Origin: Rhizobium sp. RU20A
GTDB lineage: Bacteria > Pseudomonadota > Alphaproteobacteria > Rhizobiales > Rhizobiaceae
Direction: 5' to 3'
NCBI RefSeq assembly: GCF_900155885.1
Contig: NZ_FTMB01000012.1
Span: forward strand, 30,906 to 94,905
Length of the DNA: 64,000 nt
The notes below the pieces were generated by a model. The model made no database searches. It saw only the letters and a list, made by a program, of their open reading frames with translations, and was not told the DNA's origin. A program made the position numbers and the translations under genes. How positions within the stretch are numbered: position 1 is the first letter of the stretch; each line of letters starts with the position of its first letter. Below are positions 36,296 through 49,200 of this stretch, piece by piece.

Positions 36296-38053
36296 GTGAC
36301 GTTGTTCCAAGTTTATGCGCGGGCCCTGCGATACCTTTCCACCAACCGGCTGCGGGTCGGTTCCGTCGTGGTGGCCAATGTCGTCCTGGCGGTGATCACC
36401 ATCATCGAGCCCATTCTCTTCGGCCGCATCATCGACGCCATTTCCAAGCAGACGGATGTGGCGACCATGCTCCTGATGTGGGCAGGCTTTGGCGTGTTTA
36501 ACACCATTGCCTTTGTTCTCGTGGCGCGGGAGGCCGACAGGCTGGCCCATGGACGCCGTGCGACCCTCATCACCGAGGCTTTCGGCCGCATCATTTCCAT
36601 GCCGCTGTCCTGGCACAGCCAGCGTGGCACGTCCAACGCGCTGCACACGCTGCTGCGCGCCTGCGAGACGCTGTTTGCGCTGTGGCTCGAATTCATGCGC
36701 ACGCATCTGGCAACGGCCGTTGCGCTGGTGCTTCTGGTTCCGACCGCCTTTGCGATGGACTACCGCCTCTCGATCGTGCTCGTCGTTCTCGGTATTTCCT
36801 ACGTCATCGTCGGCAAGGTGGTGATGGACAAGACGCGTGACGGCCAGGCTGCCGTGGAAAACCACTACCACACGGTGTTCTCGCATGTGTCCGACTCCAT
36901 CAGCAACGTGTCGGTCGTGCACAGCTACAACCGCATCGAGGCGGAAACCCGCGAGCTGAAGAAGTTTACGGAGCGTCTGATCTCGGCCCAGTTCCCGGTT
37001 CTCGACTGGTGGGCGCTGGCCTCTGCGCTCAATCGTATCGCCTCGACGATCTCGATGATGGTCATTCTCATCATCGGCACATTCCTCGTGCAGCGCGGCG
37101 AAATCGGCGTGGGCGAAGTCATTGCCTTCATCGGCTTTGCAAACCTGCTGATCGGCCGTCTCGACCAGATGAAGGCTTTCGTGACGCAGATTTTCGAAGC
37201 GCGCGCGAAGCTCGAGGACTTTTTCGAGCTGGAAGACTCGGTGCGTGACCGCGAAGAGCCGGCAACTGCCATCGAACTGAAGGATGTGAAGGGCGAGGTT
37301 GTCTTCAACGACGTCTCCTTCGACTTTGCCAATGCCGCACAGGGCATGCGCAATGTCTCCTTCTCGGTGAAGGCCGGCCAGACCGTGGCGATCGTCGGCC
37401 CGACCGGTGCCGGCAAGACGACCCTCGTTAACCTCTTGCAGCGGGTCCATGAGCCGAAGTCGGGTTCGATCACCATCGATGGCGTCGATATCTCGACGGT
37501 GACGCGCAAGTCGCTGCGTCGCTCCATCGCCACGGTGTTCCAGGATGCCGGCCTGCTCAACCGTTCGATCCGGGACAATATCCGTCTCGGCCGCGAGACG
37601 GCGACGGCAGAGGAAATCCAGCATGCTGCCGATGCCGCCGCCGCGCATGAGTTCATCGAAAGCCGCCTCAACGGCTACGACACCCATGTCGGCGAACGCG
37701 GCAACCGGCTCTCGGGCGGCGAGCGCCAGCGCATCGCGATTGCCCGCGCCATCCTGAAGAACGCGCCGATCCTTGTGCTCGACGAGGCAACCAGCGCGCT
37801 GGACGTGGAGACGGAAGACCGTGTGAAGACGGCGATCGACAATCTGCGCCGCGACCGCACCACCTTCATCATCGCGCACCGTCTGTCGACGGTTCGCGAG
37901 GCCGATCTGGTGATCTTCATGGATCGCGGCCAGGTGGTGGAGATGGGCGGCTTCCACGAGCTCAGCCACAGCAACGGCCGCTTTGCCGCCCTGCTGCGCG
38001 CCAGCGGTATCCTCACCGACGACGAGGTCCGCAAGACCGCAACGGCGGCCTGA
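36296..38053 (+). CDS. ndvA: Cyclic beta-1,2-glucan exporter NdvA (ABC transporter, fused permease-ATPase)
   Basis: A 585-residue half-transporter homologous to NdvA/ChvA, which exports cyclic beta-1,2-glucan to the periplasm; this glucan is needed for osmotic adaptation and for infection of hosts. Membrane segments fill residues 1-320 and the ATPase follows with Walker A GPTGAGKTT (about 368), signature LSGGERQRIAIARAI (about 472) and Walker B ILVLDEATSALD. The start is GTG at 36296, supported by the family N-terminus (TLFQVYARALRYL). The upstream mini-frame ATG-AAA-TCG-TGA overlaps this GTG. Confidence 0.95.
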   Translation: MTLFQVYARALRYLSTNRLRVGSVVVANVVLAVITIIEPILFGRIIDAISKQTDVATMLLMWAGFGVFNTIAFVLVAREADRLAHGRRATLITEAFGRIISMPLSWHSQRGTSNALHTLLRACETLFALWLEFMRTHLATAVALVLLVPTAFAMDYRLSIVLVVLGISYVIVGKVVMDKTRDGQAAVENHYHTVFSHVSDSISNVSVVHSYNRIEAETRELKKFTERLISAQFPVLDWWALASALNRIASTISMMVILIIGTFLVQRGEIGVGEVIAFIGFANLLIGRLDQMKAFVTQIFEARAKLEDFFELEDSVRDREEPATAIELKDVKGEVVFNDVSFDFANAAQGMRNVSFSVKAGQTVAIVGPTGAGKTTLVNLLQRVHEPKSGSITIDGVDISTVTRKSLRRSIATVFQDAGLLNRSIRDNIRLGRETATAEEIQHAADAAAAHEFIESRLNGYDTHVGERGNRLSGGERQRIAIARAILKNAPILVLDEATSALDVETEDRVKTAIDNLRRDRTTFIIAHRLSTVREADLVIFMDRGQVVEMGGFHELSHSNGRFAALLRASGILTDDEVRKTATAA

Positions 38054-38086
38054 CCGGGCCAGAGCCTCAAGGCGTTACCTTTGATG

Positions 38087-38120
38087 ACGGCCGCTCTCCT
38101 GCAGAGCGGCCGTTTCCGTT
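38087..38120 (+). terminator. Rho-independent terminator after ndvA
   Basis: ACGGCCGCTCT (38087-38097) pairs perfectly with AGAGCGGCCGT (38103-38113) around CCTGC, followed by TTCCGTTT. It is 34 bases beyond the ndvA stop. Confidence 0.85.
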
Positions 38121-38153
38121 TGGCCATTCCCAAGATGGTTTGCGGGCGCTGAC

Positions 38154-38178
38154 GGAACCTTTGGGCGTGTGCCGGCTT
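38154..38178 (+). promoter_or_regulatory. Candidate RpoE2-type promoter for the 38209 gene
   Basis: GGAAC (38154-38158) is followed after 18 bases by TT (38177-38178), which agrees with the Sinorhizobium RpoE2 consensus GGAAC-N18/19-TT, though the full CGTT is replaced by GCTT. The gene starts 31 bases downstream. Confidence 0.45.
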
Positions 38179-38208
38179 TTCCTCTTACCCCAACCATGGA
38201 GACGGACG

Positions 38209-38391
38209 ATGCGCGACATCGAGCAGAAGCAGGACAAGGCCTCCGGCAAGCGCGCCGAGGAAAAGAAGAGCGGCACGATCACCGCCGGCCCCAAGGCCCA
38301 TGCCCATGAAGGCAAGCCCGCCGACGCGGCCCCGCCGGCAAAGAGCGTGCCCAACGCGGGTTCTGCCGGCAAGGGTCCGACCAAGCACTGA
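38209..38391 (+). CDS. Small hydrophilic hypothetical protein
   Basis: A 60-residue protein, charged and Ala/Lys/Gly/Pro-rich (MRDIEQKQDKASGKRAEEKK; then APPAKSVPNAG), with no hydrophobic core and probably disordered. The ATG at 38209 follows GGAGACGG. A candidate stress promoter lies in front and a strong terminator behind, which supports it as a real gene although no domain is recognised. It is located between ndvA and katG. Confidence 0.6.
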   Translation: MRDIEQKQDKASGKRAEEKKSGTITAGPKAHAHEGKPADAAPPAKSVPNAGSAGKGPTKH

Positions 38392-38424
38392 CTGACCGGC
38401 CCCGAAGAGTATGCCGAACGCAAA

Positions 38425-38456
38425 ACGGCCCCCCGAGTTATCGGAGGGCCGTTTTC
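38425..38456. terminator. Bidirectional terminator between the 38209 gene and katG
   Basis: ACGGCCCCCCG and CGGAGGGCCGT form the stem with AAAA before and TTTTC after, so it can stop both the plus-strand small gene and minus-strand katG. Confidence 0.85.
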
Positions 38457-38477
38457 TTATGTCGATGATGCTGGACC

Positions 38478-40822
<2,345 letters not shown>

Positions 40823-41740
40823 ATGACAAACCTGTCGATGAAACATCTGCGCTACTTTGACGCCCTGGCGCGAATCGGCCATTTCGGCCGGGCGGCGGAT
40901 GATTGCGCCGTGTCGCAGCCGGCCCTGTCGATCCAGATCCGCGAACTGGAAGAGTTGATCGGTGCCAAGCTGGTGGAACGGGGCGGTCGGCGGGCGGGGC
41001 TGACCGTGCTGGGCGAACAGTTCGCCGAGCGGGTGCGCGCGATCCTGCATTCGGTCGAAGAGCTGGAGGGGCTGGCGCGGGCGGCGCGCGGACCGTTTTC
41101 CGGCCAGCTGCGGCTTGGCATCATCCCGACGGTCGCGCCTTACCTGCTGCCCGGACTGATCAAGGCGCTGGCAACGAGCTATCCCCATCTCGATCCGCGC
41201 CCGCGCGAGGCGGTGACGCGCAAGCTGATCCGGGATCTCGTCGAAGGACGGCTTGATGCCGCCGTGGTGGCACTGCCGGTGTCGGAGCCGCTTCTGGAAG
41301 AGGTGGCGCTGTTCGGCGAGGAATTCGTGCTGGTGCGTCCGGTCGAGGACGCCGAAAAGCCGGTGCCGAGCTCGGAAAAGCTGACCGAAATGCGCCTGCT
41401 GTTGCTGGAAGAGGGGCATTGTTTTCGCGATCAGGCCTTGTCTTTCTGCAGCATCGGCACGGCCACACCGCGTGACCTGATGGAGGGCAGTTCGCTTTCG
41501 ACGCTGGTTCAGATGGTGAGCGCCGGTATCGGCGTCACGCTCATTCCGCAGATGGCGGTCGAGACAGAAACCCGCTCGGCCACCGTCTCCGTCGCGAGGC
41601 TGCGCGAACCGCGCCCGGTGCGCACCATTGGCATGGTCTGGCGCAAGACCAATCCACTCGCGGCGCAGCTCAATCTCGTGGCGGAAATCGTCCGGGACGT
41701 CGGTATGCGCAAGGTCGGTGCGCTCGACCGCGGCGCGTAA
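40823..41740 (+). CDS. oxyR: Hydrogen-peroxide-inducible LysR-family activator OxyR
   Basis: A 305-residue LysR-type regulator. The N-terminal helix-turn-helix includes HFGRAADDCAVSQPALSIQI. The redox pair expected of OxyR is present: Cys200 (LEEGHCFRD) and Cys209 (LSFCS), nine residues apart. Effector domain and C-terminus are complete. It is divergent from katG, the classical OxyR target. Confidence 0.93.
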   Translation: MTNLSMKHLRYFDALARIGHFGRAADDCAVSQPALSIQIRELEELIGAKLVERGGRRAGLTVLGEQFAERVRAILHSVEELEGLARAARGPFSGQLRLGIIPTVAPYLLPGLIKALATSYPHLDPRPREAVTRKLIRDLVEGRLDAAVVALPVSEPLLEEVALFGEEFVLVRPVEDAEKPVPSSEKLTEMRLLLLEEGHCFRDQALSFCSIGTATPRDLMEGSSLSTLVQMVSAGIGVTLIPQMAVETETRSATVSVARLREPRPVRTIGMVWRKTNPLAAQLNLVAEIVRDVGMRKVGALDRGA

Positions 41741-41808
41741 CAGGCGACGGGCTGGCGCGCCGGTCAACCAGGTCAGCGAGGCGGGATCATCCCCGACCTT
41801 GTTCTCGC

Positions 41809-42954
41809 TCAGAGGGGAACGGCAATCGGCCTTTGCGCCTTCTTTAGCCAAGTCAGATAGCGCGCATAGGCAAAGTGCAGGAAGATGCCGAAGGCGACGT
41901 AGACCGTGCCGATCATCATGTTGCGATCGACCACGAAGAGCAGGACTTGCCCGCCCATGGCGAGGATCGTGCCGAAGATGAAGATCGGCAACGAGTGACG
42001 GCCAACGAGAACCAGCGGGTGATCGCCCGGCATGCGCAGGCGATCACTGATGGCCGGAACTGTCGCGATGACATAGGCGAGCGCAAGTGCGTGCAGCAGC
42101 CGCGAGACGGACAGGAAGGTCTTGTCGAAGCCGGTCAGGACCGGCGGCAGGCCGAAGGAGCGCTCGAGGTTCCACAAGGACAGGACTACCCAGAAGAAGG
42201 ACAGCGTCAGATAGACGATCGCGAGGGCTCTGAGTGCTGGACTTTTCGTCAGGCCTCCGCGCTCTCGGGCTGTCGTCATCGTGACGATGCCGATGACAAA
42301 CAGGAATTGCCAGGAAAAGGGGTTGAGGAACCAGTATCCGTCATCGAGAAAGTTCGGCGGCACGATCTTGAAGAGGCCGGCGAGCAGCCAGATTGCGCCG
42401 GAGGCCAGGAGCAGGAGAGCCTTGCTTTTCGATTGCAGCCACAAAATGCCGGGCACCATGAGGAAAAGGACGGCATAGAGCGACAAGATGTTGTTGTAGC
42501 CCAGCTGATGGCCGAGGAGCACCATGGCGACAATGGCCTGTTCGGTGTTCTCGACAATGGGGCGGATGTTGATTTCACCGATCAGATCCTGCCGGCCGAA
42601 GTAAAGCGCCCCGGCCGCGAAGATCGCGAGCGTCATGACGCTCGTCATGATGTGGGCGACATAGAGAGTAAAGGCGCGGCGCAAGGCCTTCAGCGTCACC
42701 GATAGCCGCTGCGGCGGCACGAATTTGCGGCTATAGGCAAGCGCCACGGAAAGACCGGAGATCAGCACGAAGGCCTCTGCCGAGTCGGAGAAGCCGAAAT
42801 TCTTCGTCGTCAGATATTCGAAATACTGGCCCGGCACGTGATTGATGAAGATCATCAGGAGACAAAGAGCACGACAGACGTCAAGGCGCGTATCGCGCTC
42901 ACCTTCTGAAAGGCTGAGGGTGGGGGAGGCAAGATGCTGTGTCACGGATGTCAT
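41809..42954 (-). CDS. opgC: OpgC-family membrane acyltransferase
   Basis: A 381-residue integral membrane protein with about ten hydrophobic segments. The opening RLDVCRALCLLMIFINHVPG and the later FAFVLISG-type text (EAFVLISGLSVALAYSRKF) are OpgC features. OpgC proteins add succinyl groups to periplasmic glucans in other proteobacteria, so placement directly downstream of ndvB (cyclic glucan synthase), on the same strand, suggests that it succinylates cyclic beta-1,2-glucan. ATG 42954 is chosen; an upstream ATG at 43017 is possible. Confidence 0.88.
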   Translation of the reverse strand: MTSVTQHLASPTLSLSEGERDTRLDVCRALCLLMIFINHVPGQYFEYLTTKNFGFSDSAEAFVLISGLSVALAYSRKFVPPQRLSVTLKALRRAFTLYVAHIMTSVMTLAIFAAGALYFGRQDLIGEINIRPIVENTEQAIVAMVLLGHQLGYNNILSLYAVLFLMVPGILWLQSKSKALLLLASGAIWLLAGLFKIVPPNFLDDGYWFLNPFSWQFLFVIGIVTMTTARERGGLTKSPALRALAIVYLTLSFFWVVLSLWNLERSFGLPPVLTGFDKTFLSVSRLLHALALAYVIATVPAISDRLRMPGDHPLVLVGRHSLPIFIFGTILAMGGQVLLFVVDRNMMIGTVYVAFGIFLHFAYARYLTWLKKAQRPIAVPL

Positions 42955-43276
42955 ATCCGTCGGCTGCCTCAGTGGCCCACCTTGCGGTGATGGCAGGGAA
43001 CTTGGTCTGTCCAGCATCGGTGCTCCGGCACGGCTCTTTCAAACGGCTCCGGAGCGTGTACGGCGAGATCGAGATCGTGCTCGCCCAGATGGCTCCATGG
43101 TTTCATGTTGACGCCTTTGCGAATGCAGCGCCTCGCGGATGATGCGCAAAGTGTCCTTTCAGGCCGGCCTTGTGACGCCCTTCGACGGCCTTTTTGGGGC
43201 CGAAACGACCCCGCGCGTCGCATCCTTAAAAAGGGAACGGCGCGCAGGGCATTGCGAGCAGAGAAGGCGTGACCCT
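42955..43276. other. Intergenic region between ndvB and opgC
   Basis: About 320 bases, so opgC may have its own promoter. No gene is supported. A weak hairpin CGGCC-TTTTTGG-GGCCG lies near 43185, possibly attenuating readthrough from ndvB. Confidence 0.5.
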
Positions 43277-46200
43277 CTAGATCGGAATACCGTCTTCTCT
43301 GTTTTCCATGACAGAATTGTTGCAGGTGACCAAATAGCCGCCCGCCTCACGATTGATTGACAGGTCGAGGCGCTTGCCTTCGATCTTCAGACTGACGGAC
43401 ACGGTGTTCCACTCCGGCGGCAGGCAGGGCTCGACGAAGAGCTGATCACCCTTGCGGCGGATGCCGAGCAGGCCTTCGACCGCAACACGGTAGAGCCAGC
43501 CGGCCGAGCCGGTATACCAGGTCCAACCGCCACGGCCGGCGAGGTCGCCTTCGGAATAGACGTCGGCGGCGATCACATAGGGCTCGACGCGGTAGCGTTC
43601 TGCCGTATCGGGATCGGTCGCCTTCAGGATCGGGTTCAGGAGCTGGAAGGCATCCCAGGCCTGTTGCTCGCGGCCAAGACGCGCCAGCGCCAGAACGCTC
43701 CATGTCGCGGCATGGGTATACTGGCCGCCATTTTCGCGCACGCCCGGCGGGTAACCGGCAATGTAGCCCGGATCCTGCGGACCGTCCGCAAAGGGCGGAG
43801 TGAAGAGGCGGATCAGGCGGTTGTCCTGATCGACCAGTTCCGACAGAACCGAATCCATCGCCTTCGTGGCGCGGTCTGGATCGGCGAAGCCGGACAGCAC
43901 ACTCCAGGACTGAGCGATGGAATCGATCAGGCACTGCGGTTCGAAGGCGCTGCCGAGCGGCGTGCCGTCGTCGAAGTAGCCGCGGCGATACCAGTTGCCA
44001 TCCCAGCCTGCCGTTTCCAGCGCCGTCTTCAGGCTCTGGAGATGGGCCGTCCAGCGCGTGACACGGGCTTCGTCGCCCCGCGCCTTCGCATGGGTCAGGA
44101 AGGCGGTCAGCGTGGCCGCGAGGAACCAGCCCAGCCAGACGCTGGTGCCGCGTCCTTCGATGCCGACCCGGTTCATGCCGTCGTTCCAGTCGCCGCCCAG
44201 AATCAACGGCAGGCCGTTGGTACCGGTGCGGGCGATGGCGAGGTCGAGCGCCAGCGCGCAATGCTCGTAGAGCGGCGCGGTGGTTGCAGAGACGGTCGGG
44301 CGGAAGAAGTTGTCATGCTGGCCCTCGGTGAGCGCGGGTCCCTCGATGAAGGGAACCTGCTCGTCGAGGACGTCCGTACGGCCCGTGACGCTGCAGTAGT
44401 GTTCGGCAGCGTAGGCCAGCCAGACGACATCGTCCGAAATCAGGGTGCGCACGCCTTCGCCGGTCCCCGGCAACCACCAGTGCAGGACATCGCCCTCCGC
44501 AAACTGGCGGGCGGCGGCATTGAGGATCTGCTTGCGGGCGAGCTCCGGACGGGTAGCGAGGAAGGCCAGCGTATCCTGCAACTGGTCGCGGAAGCCGAAG
44601 GCGCCGCTCGCCTGATAGAAGGCCGAGCGTGCCGTCACGCGGCAGGCAAGGCTCTGGTAGGGCAGCCAGGTGTTGACGAGAAGGTCGAAGGCCGGATCGC
44701 CGCTCGAGACGGTCACGTCCGAGGTCATGGCCTGCCACTTGGCCTGCGAGGCCGCGAGCACCGCATCAAAGTCCAGGCTGAGAGCATGCCGCAGCAGGGC
44801 GGATGCGGCCTCCTGGCCATCGGCGTCACCCATCACGAGGACGACAGAGCGGCTCTCGCCGGCGGCGAGCGTGACATCGACTGCAAGGGCGGCGCAGGGG
44901 TCACCATCGGTGCCGAACGCGCCCGAGAGCGCGGCGCCATCAAAAACAGCCGTCGGGCGCTGTATGCTGCCCGCCACACCGAGGAACTCTCGGCGGCTGG
45001 CGGTCAGCGTCGCTTCTTTCTCGCTCGTTGCAAAGAAGGCCACACGGCTGCCATAGCCGACACTGTAGGGGTTGGTGGCGAAGATGGCGGCGGCGGTTTC
45101 GTCGCGCTGCGTCAGCACGAAGGGTGCCGTGCGGGCGCGGTTGTTGCCGAGCACCCATTCCGCATAGCCGTAGAGGCGCAGACGGCGGGCGTTGCCGGAT
45201 CGATTTTCCAGCGTCACCTTCGTCAGTTTGACCGCCTCGTCCGTGTGGACGGTCTGCACCGCGGTGATGGCGAGATCGTCGCCACCGGTGGTGAAGGCGG
45301 AGTAGCCGAGGCCGTGGCGGGTTTCGAAGCGGCGCGTCGTATCGCGCGAGAGGGCGGCATAGGGCGTCAGCACCTCGCCATTGTCGAGGTCGCGGATGAA
45401 GACGGCCTCGCCCGGACGGTTCATCACAGGATCGTTGGTCCAGGGTGTCAGCTGGTAGTCTCGCGAATTGCGGCTCCAGGTGTAGGCCGTGCCCTCCGCG
45501 GAGACGTGGAAGCCGAAGTTTTCGTTCGAGATCACGTTCAACCACGGATGCGGCGTCGCGCCGCCGCCGACCAGACGGACGATATATTCGCCGGTCGGCA
45601 GGTCGAAACCGCCAAAACCGTTCCAATAGGTGAGATCGCTCCCATCAACGGCTGCTGCCGCGCCCGGATAGGCTTTGGCAACGGGGAGGGCGGCGAGAGG
45701 CAGGGCTGGCCCATCATCCTTCGCGCTCGGCGCATAGAGGGAGACGGTGCGGGCGATCTGGTCGGAAAGCTTGCCGGCGCGCGCGTGGAAGACGGCGCGT
45801 GCCGTGGCGAGCAGGGCCGCCCAAGTCTCCTGCGTCATCAGATCCTTGCGGACCGTGAAGACGTGCTGGCGGGCGCCATCAGACTGGCTGCGCAGGCGCA
45901 GATTCTCGCACATGGCTTCCAGCGCGTGGTGCATGTCCTGCGCATAGGAGGAGGCGCGCTCGTTGAGGATGACGAGATCGACGGTGACGCCGCGCGAACG
46001 CAGATATTCCTGGGCACGCAGGGCTTCTCTGGCAATGCCGAGATCGCTGTCGTCGTCGATACGCAGGCAAAAGATCGGGAAGTCACCCGAAATCGCCAGA
46101 GGCCAGAGCGAGGCCTGCGAGGCAAGTCCGGCCTTTACGCTTGCTGCGTCACGGCGCAGTTGCATGTCGGGATAGACGAGGTAGCGGCCGAGAACCTGGA

Positions 46201-49200
46201 AGCTTGCAGCCTCCTGCGATGTGATGCCGACGTGGCGCATCTGCACCTGGCTGCGGGTCCAGGCGTGGATGAGTTCGTGGTTGAAGCTGTCCGGATGGCG
46301 GTACCGGTCGATGGCGCGGTCGAGTTCGTCGCGGTTCGGGGCAGCAATCGTCCAGAACACGACGGCGACCTTCTTGCCGGCGGGCACGCGGATGGTGCGG
46401 CGGAGCGACACGATCGGGTCGAGCGTATAGCCATCGGTATTGGAAAGAACCGCGCCCGGATCGAAGGCGGCAGCCTCCGCCAGCGTGCGGCCCCGCCCGA
46501 TGAAGCGGCGGCGATCCGTCTCGATCTCGGTCGGGCGGGTTGTACCGGCAAGATCGGAAACGAGGTGCGCGACCGTGACATCGGGATCGCTCGGCGTGCG
46601 ACGGTTGCGCCAGACGCGGATGACGTCGCCCTTGCGGCCGATCTCGGTGCGCACGAACATCTTCGAGAACAGCGGATGAGCGCTGTCGGTGTCGTCGGTT
46701 GTCAGTACCGGCTCGGCATAGGAGGTCACTTCGATGAAGCGGTCTTCCTGTCCGGTGTTGATCAGCGTCAGGCGGCGGCCTTCGGCGTCATGTTCGGTCG
46801 CGACGATGCACTCGACTTCCGACTGCAGCGTGCCGACGCTCTTGACGTATTCGGCCTTGTCGTCGCCGAAGCGCGTCAGCGTCTTTTCGCCAGCGGCTCG
46901 GCGCGGCTCTGCCGTTGCCGACCACCATTCTCCGGTTGTCGTGTCGCGCAGGAAGAGGAAAGTGCCGGAGCGGTCTTCGACCGGATCGGGTGTCCAGCGC
47001 GTGACGGAGAGGCCGTTCCAGCGCGAATAGCCGGAGCCGGTCGCCGTCAGCATGACGCCATAATGGCCGTTGGAGAGGAACACGGTGGAACGATCCGCCG
47101 CGGCGGGATGTTCGACGGCGCGGATTTCCGGACGGAGAAGATCCGCCTGGCCGCCGCCGACCGATTCCGGCTCGCGCTTGGCGTTCATGATCGGAATGTC
47201 GCGCGGCGCCTTTTCCTGCAGCAGCAGTTCGGCCGCCTCGATCACAGGATCGGCGTGGAACCACTCGCGCAGCTGCCCATTGAAGCAGACGTTGGCGATG
47301 GCCGCGATCGACATGCCGTGGTGGTGGGCATAGTAGTTGCGAACGACCGCGCAGGTCTGTCCGTCCGGCACGCGGGTCGGCGTAAAGTCCACGGCGTCGT
47401 GGAAGCCGTAGCGGCCAAGCGCACCGACGGCGGTGAGGCGCTTGAGGTTTTCGAGCGCAGTTTCAGGGGCATACATAGCGGCGAGGATCGAGGCGTAGGG
47501 CGCGATGACGGCGTTCTGGCCGAGACCACGCTTCAGGCCGAGCGTCGGGACACCGAAGTTGGTGTACTGGTAGGACATTTCGTGGTCGCGCGCATTGAAG
47601 GCGGCTTCGGAAATGCCCCAGGGCGTGCCGAGACGGCGGCCGTGGTTGATCTGCTCCTGAACGATCAGGTTGTTGGTCTGGTTCAGGATGCCGCCCTGTC
47701 GCTCCTGCATGACGAGCGGGGGCATGAGGTATTCGAACATCGAGCCGGACCAGGAGACCAGCGCGCCGCGCGCGCCGATCGGCACGACCGGGCGCCCGAG
47801 CTTGTACCAGTGCTCGGTCGGCAGATCGCCCTTGGCGATGGCAAAGAGGCTGGTGAGACGGGCCTCGGAGGCCAGTAGGTCGTAGCAGGCCTCGTCCAGT
47901 TCGCTCGTCGCGACGCGGTAGCCGATGGACAGCAGACGACGCTCGGGACGGAACAGGAAGCGGAAGTCCATCGAAAAGGCGATGTTGCGGGCACGGTCGC
48001 GCAGAACGGCGAGGCGCTTGCGCATATCCTCGATGGCATTCAGGTCGAAGACGCCGTCGGCGATGTGGGATTCGCAGACGTTCACCGTGGCTTCGGCCCA
48101 ATGGACGACTTCAGCGCTGGTCGGCGTGCCGATCTCGTGGTCGAGATTGATCGTCAGCTTGTGGATGTCGCGCGCGAGAACCGCGAGGTTGATGACGCGG
48201 ATGGACGCAAATTCGGGCTCGCGCTTGACGGCCTTCAGGGCATTGTGGAAGCCCTCGATGCGCTCGGCGATCAGCTTGCGCAGCGGCCGCACCGTCTTGC
48301 GGTCATCGGGAAGCTGGGCCAGCGTTTCGGCGAGAATGTCGGCGGCGTCGCCGATGCCGTCGAGGCTGCCCGCAATGTGGGCGGAGGGGGCTTCGGCCCA
48401 CTCTGCGCACATGGAGGAGACGGCAATCAGGTGGCCAGCCAAGTTTCCGCTGTCGACGGCCGAGACGTATTTCGGCTCCATGGTTTCCAGCGTGTCTGTC
48501 GTGTACCAGTTGAAAAGATGGCCGCGATATTTCGGCATCGCATCGACTGTGGCGATGGTCTGCTCCATGCGGCGGATGGTTTCCTCAAAGCCGATCCAGC
48601 CGAACTGGCGGGCCGACATGACGGAGAGCAGGTAGACGCCGATATTGGTCGGCGAGGTGCGCGCGGCCAGAACCGGCTGCGGCGTTTCCTGGAAATTGTC
48701 CGGCGGCAGGAAGTGCTGCTTCTCGTTGACGAAGTCCTCATAATAACGCCAGGTGCGACGGGCGATGCGGCGAAACTCGGCAACGACGGGCTCGGCGACG
48801 ACAAGTTGGTCCTCGGTCTCGGCCGACTGGCTGACGAACCAGGCAATGGCCGGCGAGAGCATCCAGATCAGGGCGAAAGGGATGCCGATGAAGGGCAGGC
48901 CCGTGTCGGAAATGGCGGCGAGCGCCAGCGAGAGTATGGCGAGGGCCGGTGCCGTCCACATGCTGCGGTAATAGTTAAGCACAGTGCCCTGTCCCGCGCT
49001 CTGAACCTGCGCGGCGGTGCGCCACTCCAGCATCAGCTTGCGGCTGACGAAGGTGCGATAGACGGAACGTACGATGGCATCGAGCATCATCGCGGCATTG
49101 TGGGCGATGAAGACGATGCGCAGCGCGACCTGCGCGTTGGCGGCACGCACTTCGGACAGAACGGAATGCAGATGGGCGCGGGCAACAATGTCATTGCGAC

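Noticed and set aside
43664..47878. A 1404-codon plus-strand frame inside ndvB
   Set aside because: Antisense to ndvB with GH94 and other motifs; composition of the frame is typical of codon-position shadows.
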